NCBI RefSeq assembly: GCF_003001935.1
Contig: NZ_PVNG01000012.1
Span: forward strand, 124,001-188,000
Source: Nonomuraea fuscirosea
GTDB taxonomy: Bacteria > Actinomycetota > Actinomycetes > Streptosporangiales > Streptosporangiaceae
Length of the DNA stretch: 64,000 nucleotides
Direction of reading: 5' to 3'
Below, in pieces: positions 50,874 to 58,354 of the stretch (its first letter is position 1; each line of letters starts with the position of its first letter). The notes beneath the pieces are model-generated. The model was not told the DNA's origin. It did not search any database and was given only the letters and a program-made list of their open reading frames with translations. The position numbers and the translations under genes were made by a program.

Positions 50874-52501
50874 CGGGACGGCTTGAACGTCCTGGCGAAC
50901 GTGTCGAAGTAACGCCGGTCCTGCTTCCACCGGGCGTGCGTGGTCTCCCAGTAGAGGGCGTAGGGACGGCCGTCGTGGGTGTGGAAGCCCCGGTTGATCA
51001 CGTGGATCGTCTCGCCGCCGCGCACCCTGGTGAACTCCCAGTCGGCGGCCCGCAGGCCGAGGTAGCCGGTGGCCCTGATGCCGATCCGCCGGTATCCGGC
51101 GAACTCGCCCCTCGCCCTGATCTCCCTCTCCAGGCCGGCCCAGTGCTCGACCGGGTCGTCCCACGGGATGGTGGGGACCGTCCACTCCACGATCAGCGCT
51201 CCCGGGCTGCCGGGTCCTGTGACGCGGATGCTGTCGCGTTCCGGGTCCTTCCTGGCCTGCCAGCGCGGCGGCAGGGCGATGCGGAAGCGGCCCGCCGCGT
51301 TGCTGTAGGAGCTCCAGCCCGCCGGGAGCGGCGTGCGCGTGACGGTGGGCTCGGGCGTGGGGGTGCGCGTCGGGGTGGGCTCAGGAGTGGCGTCACCGCT
51401 CGGCGTGGTGGTGACCTGGCCGGAGGTCGGCGTCGGGCGCGGCGTCGCGGGCGGCGCGGACCAGCGGTCGGACAGCAGCACGCCGGCCGTGCCCAGCGCC
51501 GCCACGGCGGCCAGGGCCGAGGGCACGCCGATCCACAGCGCCTTCGCGCGCCGGGCCGGCCGCTGCTTGGGCAGCGTCGGGTGCGCCCCGCCGCCGGAGG
51601 GGACGGATCCGCTCGTGTCACTCCCGCGGTGTCCGGCCGGGCCGCCCGTCCGGCCGGCCGGTTCCTCCCTCCAGGGGAGATCGGGGACGGCCGGTGGGCG
51701 GGGGGCGGCGGCGATCGCGTACAGCAGCCTGGCGGCCTCCTCGGCGGGCATCCGGGCGGCGGGGTCGCGGCGCAGCAGCCCCATGATGACCGGTTCGAGC
51801 GCCCCGGCCCGCACCGGCGGCTCAGGGGCGTCGCGCAGCACCGCCGCCACCGTCGCCGCCCACGAGTCCCGCTTGTACGGCGGCCGCCCCTCGACGGCCG
51901 CGTACAGCGTCGCCCCGAGCGACCACAGGTCCGACTCCGGTCGGGCCGGTTCGCCGTTGAGCCGCTCGGGCGGCATGTAGGCGGGCGTGCCCACCAGCCC
52001 GCCGGTCGCGGTCAGCCCCGCCTCGGTCTCCAGCGTGGCGATGCCGAAGTCGGTGAGCACCACCCGGCCGTCGTCGGCCAGCAGCACGTTCTCCGGCTTG
52101 ACGTCACGGTGCAGCACCCCGGTCGCGTGCGCGGCCCGCAGCGCGTCGAGCACCCGGCCGCCGATCACGGCGGCCTGGCCCTCGCGCAGCGGCCCGCTCT
52201 CGCCGATCACCTGGGCCAGCGAACGCGAGCGGACGAGCTGCATGACGATCCACGGCCGGCCGTCCTCCTCGACCACGTCGTGGATGACGACGACCGAGGG
52301 GTGGTCGAGGCGGCCCGCCGCCCTGGCCTCCCTGATGGTCCTGCGGTTCAGCTCGGCCCGCTTGGCGTCGCCGACGCCGGTGTAGCGGACCTCCTTGATC
52401 GCGACCGTACGGTCGAGCAACTCGTCGTGGGCTCGCCACACCACTCCCATGCCGCCCTCGCCGAGCGGCTCGATCAGTCGGTAGCGCTTGCTGACGTGCA
52501 C
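50870..52501 (-). CDS. Membrane Ser/Thr protein kinase with extracellular sensor-like domain (paralogue 1)
   Basis: 543 residues. Kinase domain about residues 1-265: GEGGMGVVW, VAIKEV, HRDVKPENVLL, LTDFGIA, AYMPPERLNG, SDLWSLGATLYAAVEG. Membrane helix about residue 330 (LWIGVPSALAAVAALGTAGVLL), a Pro/Thr linker, then a folded outside domain of about 140 residues: GWSSYSNAAGRFRIALPPRW, YRRIGIRATGYLGLRAADWEF, GRPYALYWETTHARW, YFDTFARTF. This domain is clearly homologous to that of the next kinase. The GTG start lies 10 nt after that gene; TAGACT 7 nt upstream overlaps its stop codon and could be an internal -10. Confidence 0.93.
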   Translation of the reverse strand: MHVSKRYRLIEPLGEGGMGVVWRAHDELLDRTVAIKEVRYTGVGDAKRAELNRRTIREARAAGRLDHPSVVVIHDVVEEDGRPWIVMQLVRSRSLAQVIGESGPLREGQAAVIGGRVLDALRAAHATGVLHRDVKPENVLLADDGRVVLTDFGIATLETEAGLTATGGLVGTPAYMPPERLNGEPARPESDLWSLGATLYAAVEGRPPYKRDSWAATVAAVLRDAPEPPVRAGALEPVIMGLLRRDPAARMPAEEAARLLYAIAAAPRPPAVPDLPWREEPAGRTGGPAGHRGSDTSGSVPSGGGAHPTLPKQRPARRAKALWIGVPSALAAVAALGTAGVLLSDRWSAPPATPRPTPTSGQVTTTPSGDATPEPTPTRTPTPEPTVTRTPLPAGWSSYSNAAGRFRIALPPRWQARKDPERDSIRVTGPGSPGALIVEWTVPTIPWDDPVEHWAGLEREIRARGEFAGYRRIGIRATGYLGLRAADWEFTRVRGGETIHVINRGFHTHDGRPYALYWETTHARWKQDRRYFDTFARTFKPSR

Positions 52502-52511
52502 GCCGCGCAGT

Positions 52512-54377
52512 CTATTTGGCGGGCACGAACGTCGCGCAGAAGCCCTCGAAGAAGTCGTAGTCCGCCTTCCAGTGGCTCTTCAGCGTGTGCCAGTAGATCG
52601 CGTACGCCTTGCCGTTCTCGGTGACGAAGCCCCGGTCGCGGACGCGGGTCGGCCCGGTGTTGGTGTTCCAGGTGAAATCCCAGTCCGCGGCGGCCTTGTG
52701 GAAGCCCTCGACCTTCTTGATGCCGATCTTCTTGTAGCCGCCGAATCCCTGCTTGAGCCGCGGCTCCTGCTTCTTCCAGTCCTTGTACGGGTCCTTGCCC
52801 GGCTTGGCCGCCTGCTCGATCATGACGTAGGCGTTGGACGCCGCGCCGGGGCCCTTGAACTTGACCTGCCTGCCGCCGCGCGTCCACACGTCCCACTTCG
52901 GGGGCAGCCCGAGGGAGAAGCCGAGCTTCTTGTCCGTGTACATCTTCCACCCGGGGGGCAGCGCGGCCTTCGCCGCGTCCATCGGGCTCTTCTTCTCCGG
53001 GGACGGGCTGGCCGGCGGGCTCGTGGTCGCGCTCGGGCTGGGCTCCTCGGCCGTCTCCGAAGGGGAGGGCGGCGGCGAGGAGGCCGTGCCCGGCGGCGAC
53101 TGCGCCGGAGATTGTGCCGGAGACGCCGTCGCGCCCGTCGCCCCGGAGGTGCGCGCGTCGTCCGCGGGCTCGTCGGGGACCGAGCGCAGGCCGAGGTAGC
53201 CGCCGATACCGGCGACGAGCACGACCGCGACGGCCGCGGCGATGATCGTCCCGGCCTTGCGCTGCTGCTCGGGCCGTCCCGACTCGATCGTGGACGCGGT
53301 CTCCTGGCGAGGGGGATCGGCCGGCGGGCGCGGGATGCGCGCCCCGGTCTGGGGCGGCACCATCGGCTCCGGCGCCGGCGCCGCCGCGGGGATCAGGTCC
53401 GGGTCGGTCGGCGTGTCGTCCTCGACGGGGGCGTACGGGCGCCTGGCCTTGGCCGGCCGCTTCGGCGTGGTCGCGGCGGCCGGCCGCTTCGGCCTGGCCG
53501 GGGCGGGCACGTGCAGCTCCTGCGCCGCCGGGAACTGGGCGGTCGGGGGCGCGCCGGCCTGCGCGATGGCGTTGCGCAGCTGGCGCTGCGCCTCCTCGTA
53601 CGTCAGCCGCTGCACCGGCTCCTTGTTCAGTAACCCGTGGATCACGCCTTCGAGCGGGCCCAGGTTCTGCGCCGGGTCGGGCTCGTCGGTGAGCACGGCG
53701 TGCATGGTCGCCAGCGCCATCCCGCGCTCGTGCGGCGAGCGGCCCTCCACCGCCGTGTAGAGCGTGGCTCCGAGCGACCACAGGTCCGACTCGCGCCGCG
53801 CGGGCAGCCCCTTGAGCCGCTCCGGTGCGATGAACGCCGGAGTGCCCGCCAGGCCCGTCACCGTGAGCTGCGTCTCGGTCTCCAGCGTGGCGATGCCGAA
53901 GTCGGTGAGCACGACCCGGCCGTCGTCGGCCAGCAGCACGTTCTCGGGTTTGACGTCGCGGTGCAGCACGCCCGCCTCATGGGCGCGGTGCAGGGCGTCG
54001 AGCATGGCCAGGCCGATCTCCGCCACCCTTGTGGCCGGCAACGGCCCGTCCTGCTTGATCACGGCTCCGAGGGAGCGTGACTGGACGAGTTGCATGACGA
54101 TCCAGGGCCTGCCGTCCTCTTCGATCACGTCGTGAACGACGATCACGTTGGGATGCTCGAACCTGGCCGCCGCCCTCGCCTCGCGCATTGTGCGCCGGTT
54201 CAGCAGCTGCACCTCTTCGCCCAGGGCGGCGGCGTACCTGACCTCCTTGACCGCGACAGTGCGGTCGAGGAGCTCGTCGTAGGCTCGCCACACGATGCCC
54301 ATTCCGCCCCTGCCGATGGGTTCCTGCAGCTGGTAGCGGCCGGCGATGCGGCGTCCGTCCTGCTTGCGATCCGACAT
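52512..54377 (-). CDS. Membrane Ser/Thr protein kinase with extracellular sensor-like domain (paralogue 2)
   Basis: 621 residues. Kinase domain about residues 12-280: GRGGMGIVW, VAVKEVRY, HRDVKPENVLL, LTDFGIA, AFIAPERLKG, SDLWSLGATLYTAVEG. A basic/Pro-rich juxtamembrane region leads to one helix (AGTIIAAAVAVVLVAGIGGYLGL, about residue 385), a Ser/Pro linker and an outside domain: GWKMYTDKKLGFSLGLPPKW, YKKIGIKKVEGFHKAAADWDF, GKAYAIYWHTLKSHW, FFEGFCATF. Kinase and sensor are both paralogous to the neighbouring kinase, so tandem gene duplication is likely. The ligand is unknown. ATG 54377; first gene of the six-gene run. Confidence 0.93.
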   Translation of the reverse strand: MSDRKQDGRRIAGRYQLQEPIGRGGMGIVWRAYDELLDRTVAVKEVRYAAALGEEVQLLNRRTMREARAAARFEHPNVIVVHDVIEEDGRPWIVMQLVQSRSLGAVIKQDGPLPATRVAEIGLAMLDALHRAHEAGVLHRDVKPENVLLADDGRVVLTDFGIATLETETQLTVTGLAGTPAFIAPERLKGLPARRESDLWSLGATLYTAVEGRSPHERGMALATMHAVLTDEPDPAQNLGPLEGVIHGLLNKEPVQRLTYEEAQRQLRNAIAQAGAPPTAQFPAAQELHVPAPARPKRPAAATTPKRPAKARRPYAPVEDDTPTDPDLIPAAAPAPEPMVPPQTGARIPRPPADPPRQETASTIESGRPEQQRKAGTIIAAAVAVVLVAGIGGYLGLRSVPDEPADDARTSGATGATASPAQSPAQSPPGTASSPPPSPSETAEEPSPSATTSPPASPSPEKKSPMDAAKAALPPGWKMYTDKKLGFSLGLPPKWDVWTRGGRQVKFKGPGAASNAYVMIEQAAKPGKDPYKDWKKQEPRLKQGFGGYKKIGIKKVEGFHKAAADWDFTWNTNTGPTRVRDRGFVTENGKAYAIYWHTLKSHWKADYDFFEGFCATFVPAK

Positions 54378-54498
54378 CAACGGCCTCAAACCCTCCTCTA
54401 GGCCAAGAAATACTCCCATAGGCAGGGATCAACGGCGACTCGCGTGAAGGACAGTCCGCCATACGAGATGTGCTGCCCAGCAGGTGGAGACGGGGGTG

Positions 54499-54504
54499 TA
54501 GGGT
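54499..54504 (+). promoter_or_regulatory. -10 box (TAGGGT) before the leader peptide
   Basis: TAGGGT ends 6 nt before the ATG of the leader peptide at 54511, so transcription probably starts on or next to that ATG. The -35 is not clear. The region back to the divergent kinase gene start (54377) must contain both promoters. Confidence 0.55.
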
Positions 54505-54510
54505 TCAGAT

Positions 54511-54570
54511 ATGACTTGCCGTCGCTACGCGTTTACCGAGCCGGCTCCGGGAGAGCCGGTCGCAGGCTAG
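54511..54570 (+). CDS. Leader peptide of a Tyr/Phe attenuator
   Basis: A 19-codon frame, MTCRRYAFTEPAPGEPVAG, with its own -10 box and a terminator hairpin 22 nt beyond its stop. Tyr (TAC, 54526) and Phe (TTT, 54532) codons lie two apart near the 5' end, just before a hairpin. TTT is a rare Phe codon in this GC-rich sequence, which would strengthen stalling. This is the architecture of classical amino acid biosynthetic leader peptides. Expression is inferred, not observed. Confidence 0.65.
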   Translation: MTCRRYAFTEPAPGEPVAG

Positions 54571-54619
54571 CGACCACCTGGAGTCGGCACGAGGCAGAGA
54601 CACCCGTCTCTGCCTTTTT
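54541..54619 (+). terminator. Attenuator: alternative hairpins and intrinsic terminator with U5
   Basis: Hairpin 1: CCGGCTC (54541-54547) with GAGCCGG (54553-54559). Hairpin 2: GGTCGC (54558-54563) with GCGACC (54570-54575), sharing two bases with hairpin 1, so the two compete. Terminator: GGCAGAGAC (54593-54601) with GTCTCTGCC (54606-54614), loop ACCC, then TTTTT (54615-54619). A leader element TGCCG (54516-54520) could also pair with CGGCA (54585-54589). It is the only T-tract terminator noticed in the window, and it lies upstream of a gene rather than after one. Confidence 0.8.
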
Positions 54620-54661
54620 CGTTGTCCGCCGGCTCCTGGGCCGGCCGAGCAGGGAGTCGGG

Positions 54662-55588
54662 ATGTCATCGACGTTGGAACGGCGCGCGGTGCCGGTGGGC
54701 GGGCTGCTCGTGGGCGAGGGGCCCGCCGTGGTGATCGGCGGCCGGGTGAGCCTGCGGGCGCGGCGCGGGCAGGCGGGCGCGGGGTCGGTGGCGATCGAGG
54801 GGGCCACCCTCGTGGAGCCGTACTCGGCGGACGACCTGCCGGCCATCGCCGAGCACGCGGACGCCGTGGTGGTGGGGGCGTCGTGGACCCGCGACATCCC
54901 GCTCGTGCGCGCGGCGGCCGGGCTCGGGCTGCCCGTGGTGGTCGAGCGGCGGCGGGAGGCGTCCGTGGCGGAGTGGCTGGAGCTGGCCGACTACTGCGCG
55001 GCCGAGGGTGACGGGCAGGTGATCCTGTGCGAGGGCGGCCGGCCTGACCTCGGGCTGATGCGGGCGGCCAAGGTCGCCTCGGGGCGTCCCGTGCTGGCCG
55101 ACGTCTCCGCCGACGTCGGCCTGTCGGCCGCCGCCGTCGCGGCCGGCGCCGACGGGCTCATCGTCGGCTCCCCCGATCCGGCCCTGGCTCAGGGAACGGG
55201 TGCAGGAACGGCCTCCCCGGGCGCTGGAACGGGCTCAGCGGGCCCGGGACCGGGCGCGGACCGGCTGGTGGCCGAGGAGGCGGTCGTGCTCGTGGGCGCG
55301 CTGCTCAGGGACGAGGCGCCGGCCACGCTGCCGGAGTGCCGCCAGGCCATCGACCGGCTGGACGCCGCGCTCGCCACGCTGCTGGAGCGGCGGGCGGAGC
55401 TGGCGGGCATCGTGCAGCGGATCAAGCCCGTGGGCGGCTTCGCGGGGCGCGACCTCGGCAGGGAGCGGGCCCTGGTCGCGCGGATGGCCGTACGCGCGCC
55501 CGCGCTGGGCGAGGCGCGGCTGGCCCCGATCATGAACGCGGTCATCGAGGCGGGCCTGCACCTGGCCGAGGAACGCGCCGCCGAGTGA
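54662..55588 (+). CDS. Degenerate DAHP synthase-like domain fused to AroQ-type chorismate mutase
   Basis: 308 residues. The C-terminal 85 residues (LPECRQAIDRLDAALATLLERRAELAGIVQRIK ... GRDLGRERALVARMAVRA) are an AroQ chorismate mutase, converting chorismate to prephenate for Phe and Tyr. Residues about 40-175 align with the C-terminal half of type I DAHP synthase barrels (DDLPAIAEHADAVVVGA; PVVVERRREASVAEWLELADYCAAEGDGQVILCEGG; AAGADGLIVGSPDP). KPRTS is missing, KRG has become ERR, DPSH has become DVSA and the VEVHP Glu is lost; the Cys of ILCE remains. So it should not be an active DAHP synthase and may be regulatory. A Gly/Ala linker joins the parts. GGGAG lies 5 nt before the ATG. Confidence 0.85.
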   Translation: MSSTLERRAVPVGGLLVGEGPAVVIGGRVSLRARRGQAGAGSVAIEGATLVEPYSADDLPAIAEHADAVVVGASWTRDIPLVRAAAGLGLPVVVERRREASVAEWLELADYCAAEGDGQVILCEGGRPDLGLMRAAKVASGRPVLADVSADVGLSAAAVAAGADGLIVGSPDPALAQGTGAGTASPGAGTGSAGPGPGADRLVAEEAVVLVGALLRDEAPATLPECRQAIDRLDAALATLLERRAELAGIVQRIKPVGGFAGRDLGRERALVARMAVRAPALGEARLAPIMNAVIEAGLHLAEERAAE

Positions 55589-55621
55589 CCCGCCGCCGGA
55601 TCGCGGGCGCACGACGGGCGG

Positions 55622-55681
55622 CGGGCAGGCGCCGGCCAGGCGGGCGGCCAGGCGAGCGGCAGGCGAGCGGTCAGGCGGGGC
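55622..55681 (-). repeat. 11-12 bp tandem repeats spanning the SGNH hydrolase stop codon
   Basis: Read on the minus strand, CGCCTGACCG (containing the hydrolase TGA, 55671-55673) is followed by four more degenerate copies: CGCCTGCCG, CGCCTGGCCG, CGCCTGGCCG and CGCCTGCCCG, joined by CT, CC or G. They lie between convergent genes. Confidence 0.7.
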
Positions 55682-56720
55682 CGGGGGTGACCAGGCGGTG
55701 GTTGTGCATCGGGCGGCCGGGGCCGGCGGCGACCTGCTTGGTGATGAGGTCGGCGAAGCGGCGGTAGCCCTCGCCCGTGGGGTGGTAGCTGCGCGCGTTG
55801 ACCGTCAGCTCCTCCATGTTCACCGCCAGCCCGTTCAGGTACGGCTGCGGCTGCCCCACCTCGTGCCCGGAGAAGGCCGCGTAGGCGTCCACGTACTCGG
55901 CGCTGCCCGGCGCGCCGAACGCCGCGATGCCCCGGTCGAACTCCGCCACCACGGCTCCCACGGTGTCGTTGAGCCGCCGCGTCATGCCGTTCAGCCAGCG
56001 CTGGTCGGCCACGCTCATGTTGTCGACGCTCGCCACCGGGTGCTCGGGGAAGGGCCGGGGGTAGCCGAGCACGATGACACGGGCTCCTGGGGCGCGCACG
56101 CGCAGCTCCCGCAGCACCTTGCCCATGTCGGTGCGCAGCTCGTCGATGCGCCTGCGGACGGCGGTGTCCTGGTCGACGCAGGCCGACGACCACGGGATCT
56201 TGACGATGCAGCCGGTCAGCACCTTGCTGAAGCCGGCGTCGTTGCCGCCGATGCTGAGCGTGATCAGGCTGGCGGCGGGCCCGACGCGGGTGATCTGCGG
56301 CGGCTGGCCGTGCTGGCCGGTCAGGAGCTGGCGGGTGGTGGCGCCGCTGCAGGCGTAGAAGGCGGTGCCCCCGCCGAATTCGTAAGTCGCCGCCACCAGC
56401 GGCACGTACGAGCCGGTCGCCCGGTGGCAGCGCGCGGCCCCGTCGTTGACCGGCGACTTGTCGAGGTCGTAGACGCCCTCCCCGGAGGAGTAGGAGTCGC
56501 CGAGCGCGACGTACGTGCCGCCCTGGGCCACCTGCAGCGCCGTCATCGGCACCACCTTCGGCAGGTCGCCGCGCGGCTCCGCGGTCGTGGGACAGCCCGC
56601 GTCGAGCACGGCGCAGGCCAGCCTGGGGTAGACGCCCAGGGGCAGGCACGCCAGCGCCAGCGCGACGCCGATGGCCGCCGCCGCTGAGATCCGGACGATC
56701 TTCCGTCTCGTCCCGTCCAG
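55671..56720 (-). CDS. Secreted SGNH/GDSL-type esterase or lipase
   Basis: About 349 residues if initiated at CTG 56720. The catalytic fold has block I VALGDSYSSGEGVYD (nucleophile Ser), block III SIGGNDAGF, and block V SYHPTGEGYRRFADL (catalytic His); Cys pairs (ARCHRAT, AFYACSG; GCIVK, SACVD) suit an exported enzyme. The only in-frame ATG/GTG (56609, GTG) would skip an obvious signal peptide encoded upstream: DGTRRKIVR, then ISAAAAIGVALALACLPLGV. A CTG at 56718-56720 has GGGGAGG exactly 5 nt upstream and starts that peptide, so a CTG start is proposed. The substrate is unknown. Confidence 0.85.
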   Translation of the reverse strand: MDGTRRKIVRISAAAAIGVALALACLPLGVYPRLACAVLDAGCPTTAEPRGDLPKVVPMTALQVAQGGTYVALGDSYSSGEGVYDLDKSPVNDGAARCHRATGSYVPLVAATYEFGGGTAFYACSGATTRQLLTGQHGQPPQITRVGPAASLITLSIGGNDAGFSKVLTGCIVKIPWSSACVDQDTAVRRRIDELRTDMGKVLRELRVRAPGARVIVLGYPRPFPEHPVASVDNMSVADQRWLNGMTRRLNDTVGAVVAEFDRGIAAFGAPGSAEYVDAYAAFSGHEVGQPQPYLNGLAVNMEELTVNARSYHPTGEGYRRFADLITKQVAAGPGRPMHNHRLVTPGPA

Positions 56721-56803
56721 CGCGACCTCCCCGATGACGGCTCCCTCGTACGTGCGCCATCGAGACTACCCAGCCGATCATCCGGGCGGGCGTGTCGCGC
56801 GGG

Positions 56804-58165
56804 CTAGGCTTCGGCCTGGGCCGGGACGCGGCGGCGGTAGACGGTGCGCCGCCACCAGCCCACGGCGATGGCCACGAACAGGCACGGCACCAGGTAGAAC
56901 GCCAGCCGCTGGTCCGCGTCGGCGAACGGCATCAGCAGCACCACCAGGGCCAGAAACGCCAGCGTCAGCCAGTTGGTCCAGGGCGTGCCCGGCATCGGGA
57001 AGTCGGAGCGGTGACCCGTGCGGCGCAGCCGCAGCTGGCAGTAGACCAGCACGCCCCACGTGGTGATCACGCCCAGGGAGGCCACGGCCGTGGCGATGTT
57101 GAAGGCCCGCTCGGGCATGAAGTAGAACAGCACCAGCCCGGCCAGGAACATGGCCGCGGTGAACACGATGCCGCCGATCGGCACGTGCCTGGAGCTGAGG
57201 GCGCCGGCGAAGCGGGGGGCCTCCCGCTTCATCGCCATCGAGCGCAGGATGCGGCCCGTGGCGTACAGGCCGGAGTTGCACGACGACAGCGCCGCGGTGA
57301 TCACCACGAGGTTCATCGCGTCGGCCGCCCACGGCACGCCCATGCCCGAGAAGACCGTCACGAACGGCGACGTGCCCGCCTCGTACGACGTCCACGGCAG
57401 CACCATGCCGAGCAGCAGCACCGAGCCCACGTAGAAGATCGCGATCCGCCACACGACGCCGTTGATCGCCTTCGGCATGACCTCGCGCGGCCTGGCCGTC
57501 TCGCCCGCGGTGATGCCGACCAGCTCGATCGAGGCGTACGCGAACACCACCGACTGCAGGCTCATCAGCACCAGCGGGAACCCCGTCGGGAAGAACCCGC
57601 CGTGCGAGACCAGGTTGTGCGGCCCCGCCTGACCCACCGCGAAGACCACCAGCACCAGCCCGACGACCAGGAAGACCGAGATGGCGAGCACCTTGAGCAT
57701 GGCGAACCAGAACTCCAGCTCGCCGAACAGCCGCACCGACAGCAGGTTGACCGTCATGACGACGGTGAGGGCGAGCACGGCCGTCAGCCACTGGGGGAAG
57801 GCCGGGGCCCAGTAATGGACGTAGGCGGCGATCGCGGTCAGCTCGGCGATGCCGGTGAACGCCCAGTTGATCCAGTACATCCAGCCGCTGGCGAACGCGG
57901 CCCATGGACCGATGAACTCGCCCGCGTACTCGACGAACGAGCCCGACACCGGGCGGTAGAGCACGAGCTCGCCCAGCGCCCGCATGACGAAGAACGCGGC
58001 CACCCCCGCGGCGGCGTAGGAGAGCACGAGCGCCGGCCCGGCGGCGGCCAGCCGGCCCCCCGCGCCGAGGAACAGCCCCACCCCGATCGCCCCGCCGATG
58101 GCGATCATCTGGATCTGCCGGTTGCCCAGGGCGGGCAGGTAACCGTCGTCGGTCTGCGTGCGCAT
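56804..58165 (-). CDS. Amino acid permease (APC superfamily, AAT family)
   Basis: 453 residues with twelve predicted membrane helices. The AAT signature begins LGNRQIQMIAIGGAIGVGLFLGAGGRLAAAGPALVLSYA. GELVLYRPVSGSFVEYAGEFIGPWAAFASGWMYWINW and SVVFAYASIELVGITAGETARPREVMPKAIN are typical of GABA, D-Ala/D-Ser/Gly or aromatic/Lys permeases. The exact substrate cannot be given. ATG 58165 has GGAG 8 nt upstream. The C-terminus ends in basic, cytoplasmic RRTVYRRRVPAQAEA. Confidence 0.92.
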   Translation of the reverse strand: MRTQTDDGYLPALGNRQIQMIAIGGAIGVGLFLGAGGRLAAAGPALVLSYAAAGVAAFFVMRALGELVLYRPVSGSFVEYAGEFIGPWAAFASGWMYWINWAFTGIAELTAIAAYVHYWAPAFPQWLTAVLALTVVMTVNLLSVRLFGELEFWFAMLKVLAISVFLVVGLVLVVFAVGQAGPHNLVSHGGFFPTGFPLVLMSLQSVVFAYASIELVGITAGETARPREVMPKAINGVVWRIAIFYVGSVLLLGMVLPWTSYEAGTSPFVTVFSGMGVPWAADAMNLVVITAALSSCNSGLYATGRILRSMAMKREAPRFAGALSSRHVPIGGIVFTAAMFLAGLVLFYFMPERAFNIATAVASLGVITTWGVLVYCQLRLRRTGHRSDFPMPGTPWTNWLTLAFLALVVLLMPFADADQRLAFYLVPCLFVAIAVGWWRRTVYRRRVPAQAEA

Positions 58166-58354
58166 CGCGTGACTCCTCGATGACCTAGCGTGACCACGAG
58201 GATATCGGCGCGGCCGATCGCGGCGGTCCCGGCGCGCCGGTCCCGCGGGCCGGCGCGAGCGTCCTCCCGCAGGTCGGGCCGGGGGCCCGGAGTTGTCGGT
58301 GGCGGCCAATAGAGTCGGATCGCCCACCGATTCGAGACTGGGAGGCGCCGCTCC

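Noticed and set aside
54571..54661. T-box or tRNA-like element in the chorismate mutase leader
   Set aside because: The TGGNACCGCG core is absent; the leader peptide, competing hairpins and T-tract terminator explain the region better.
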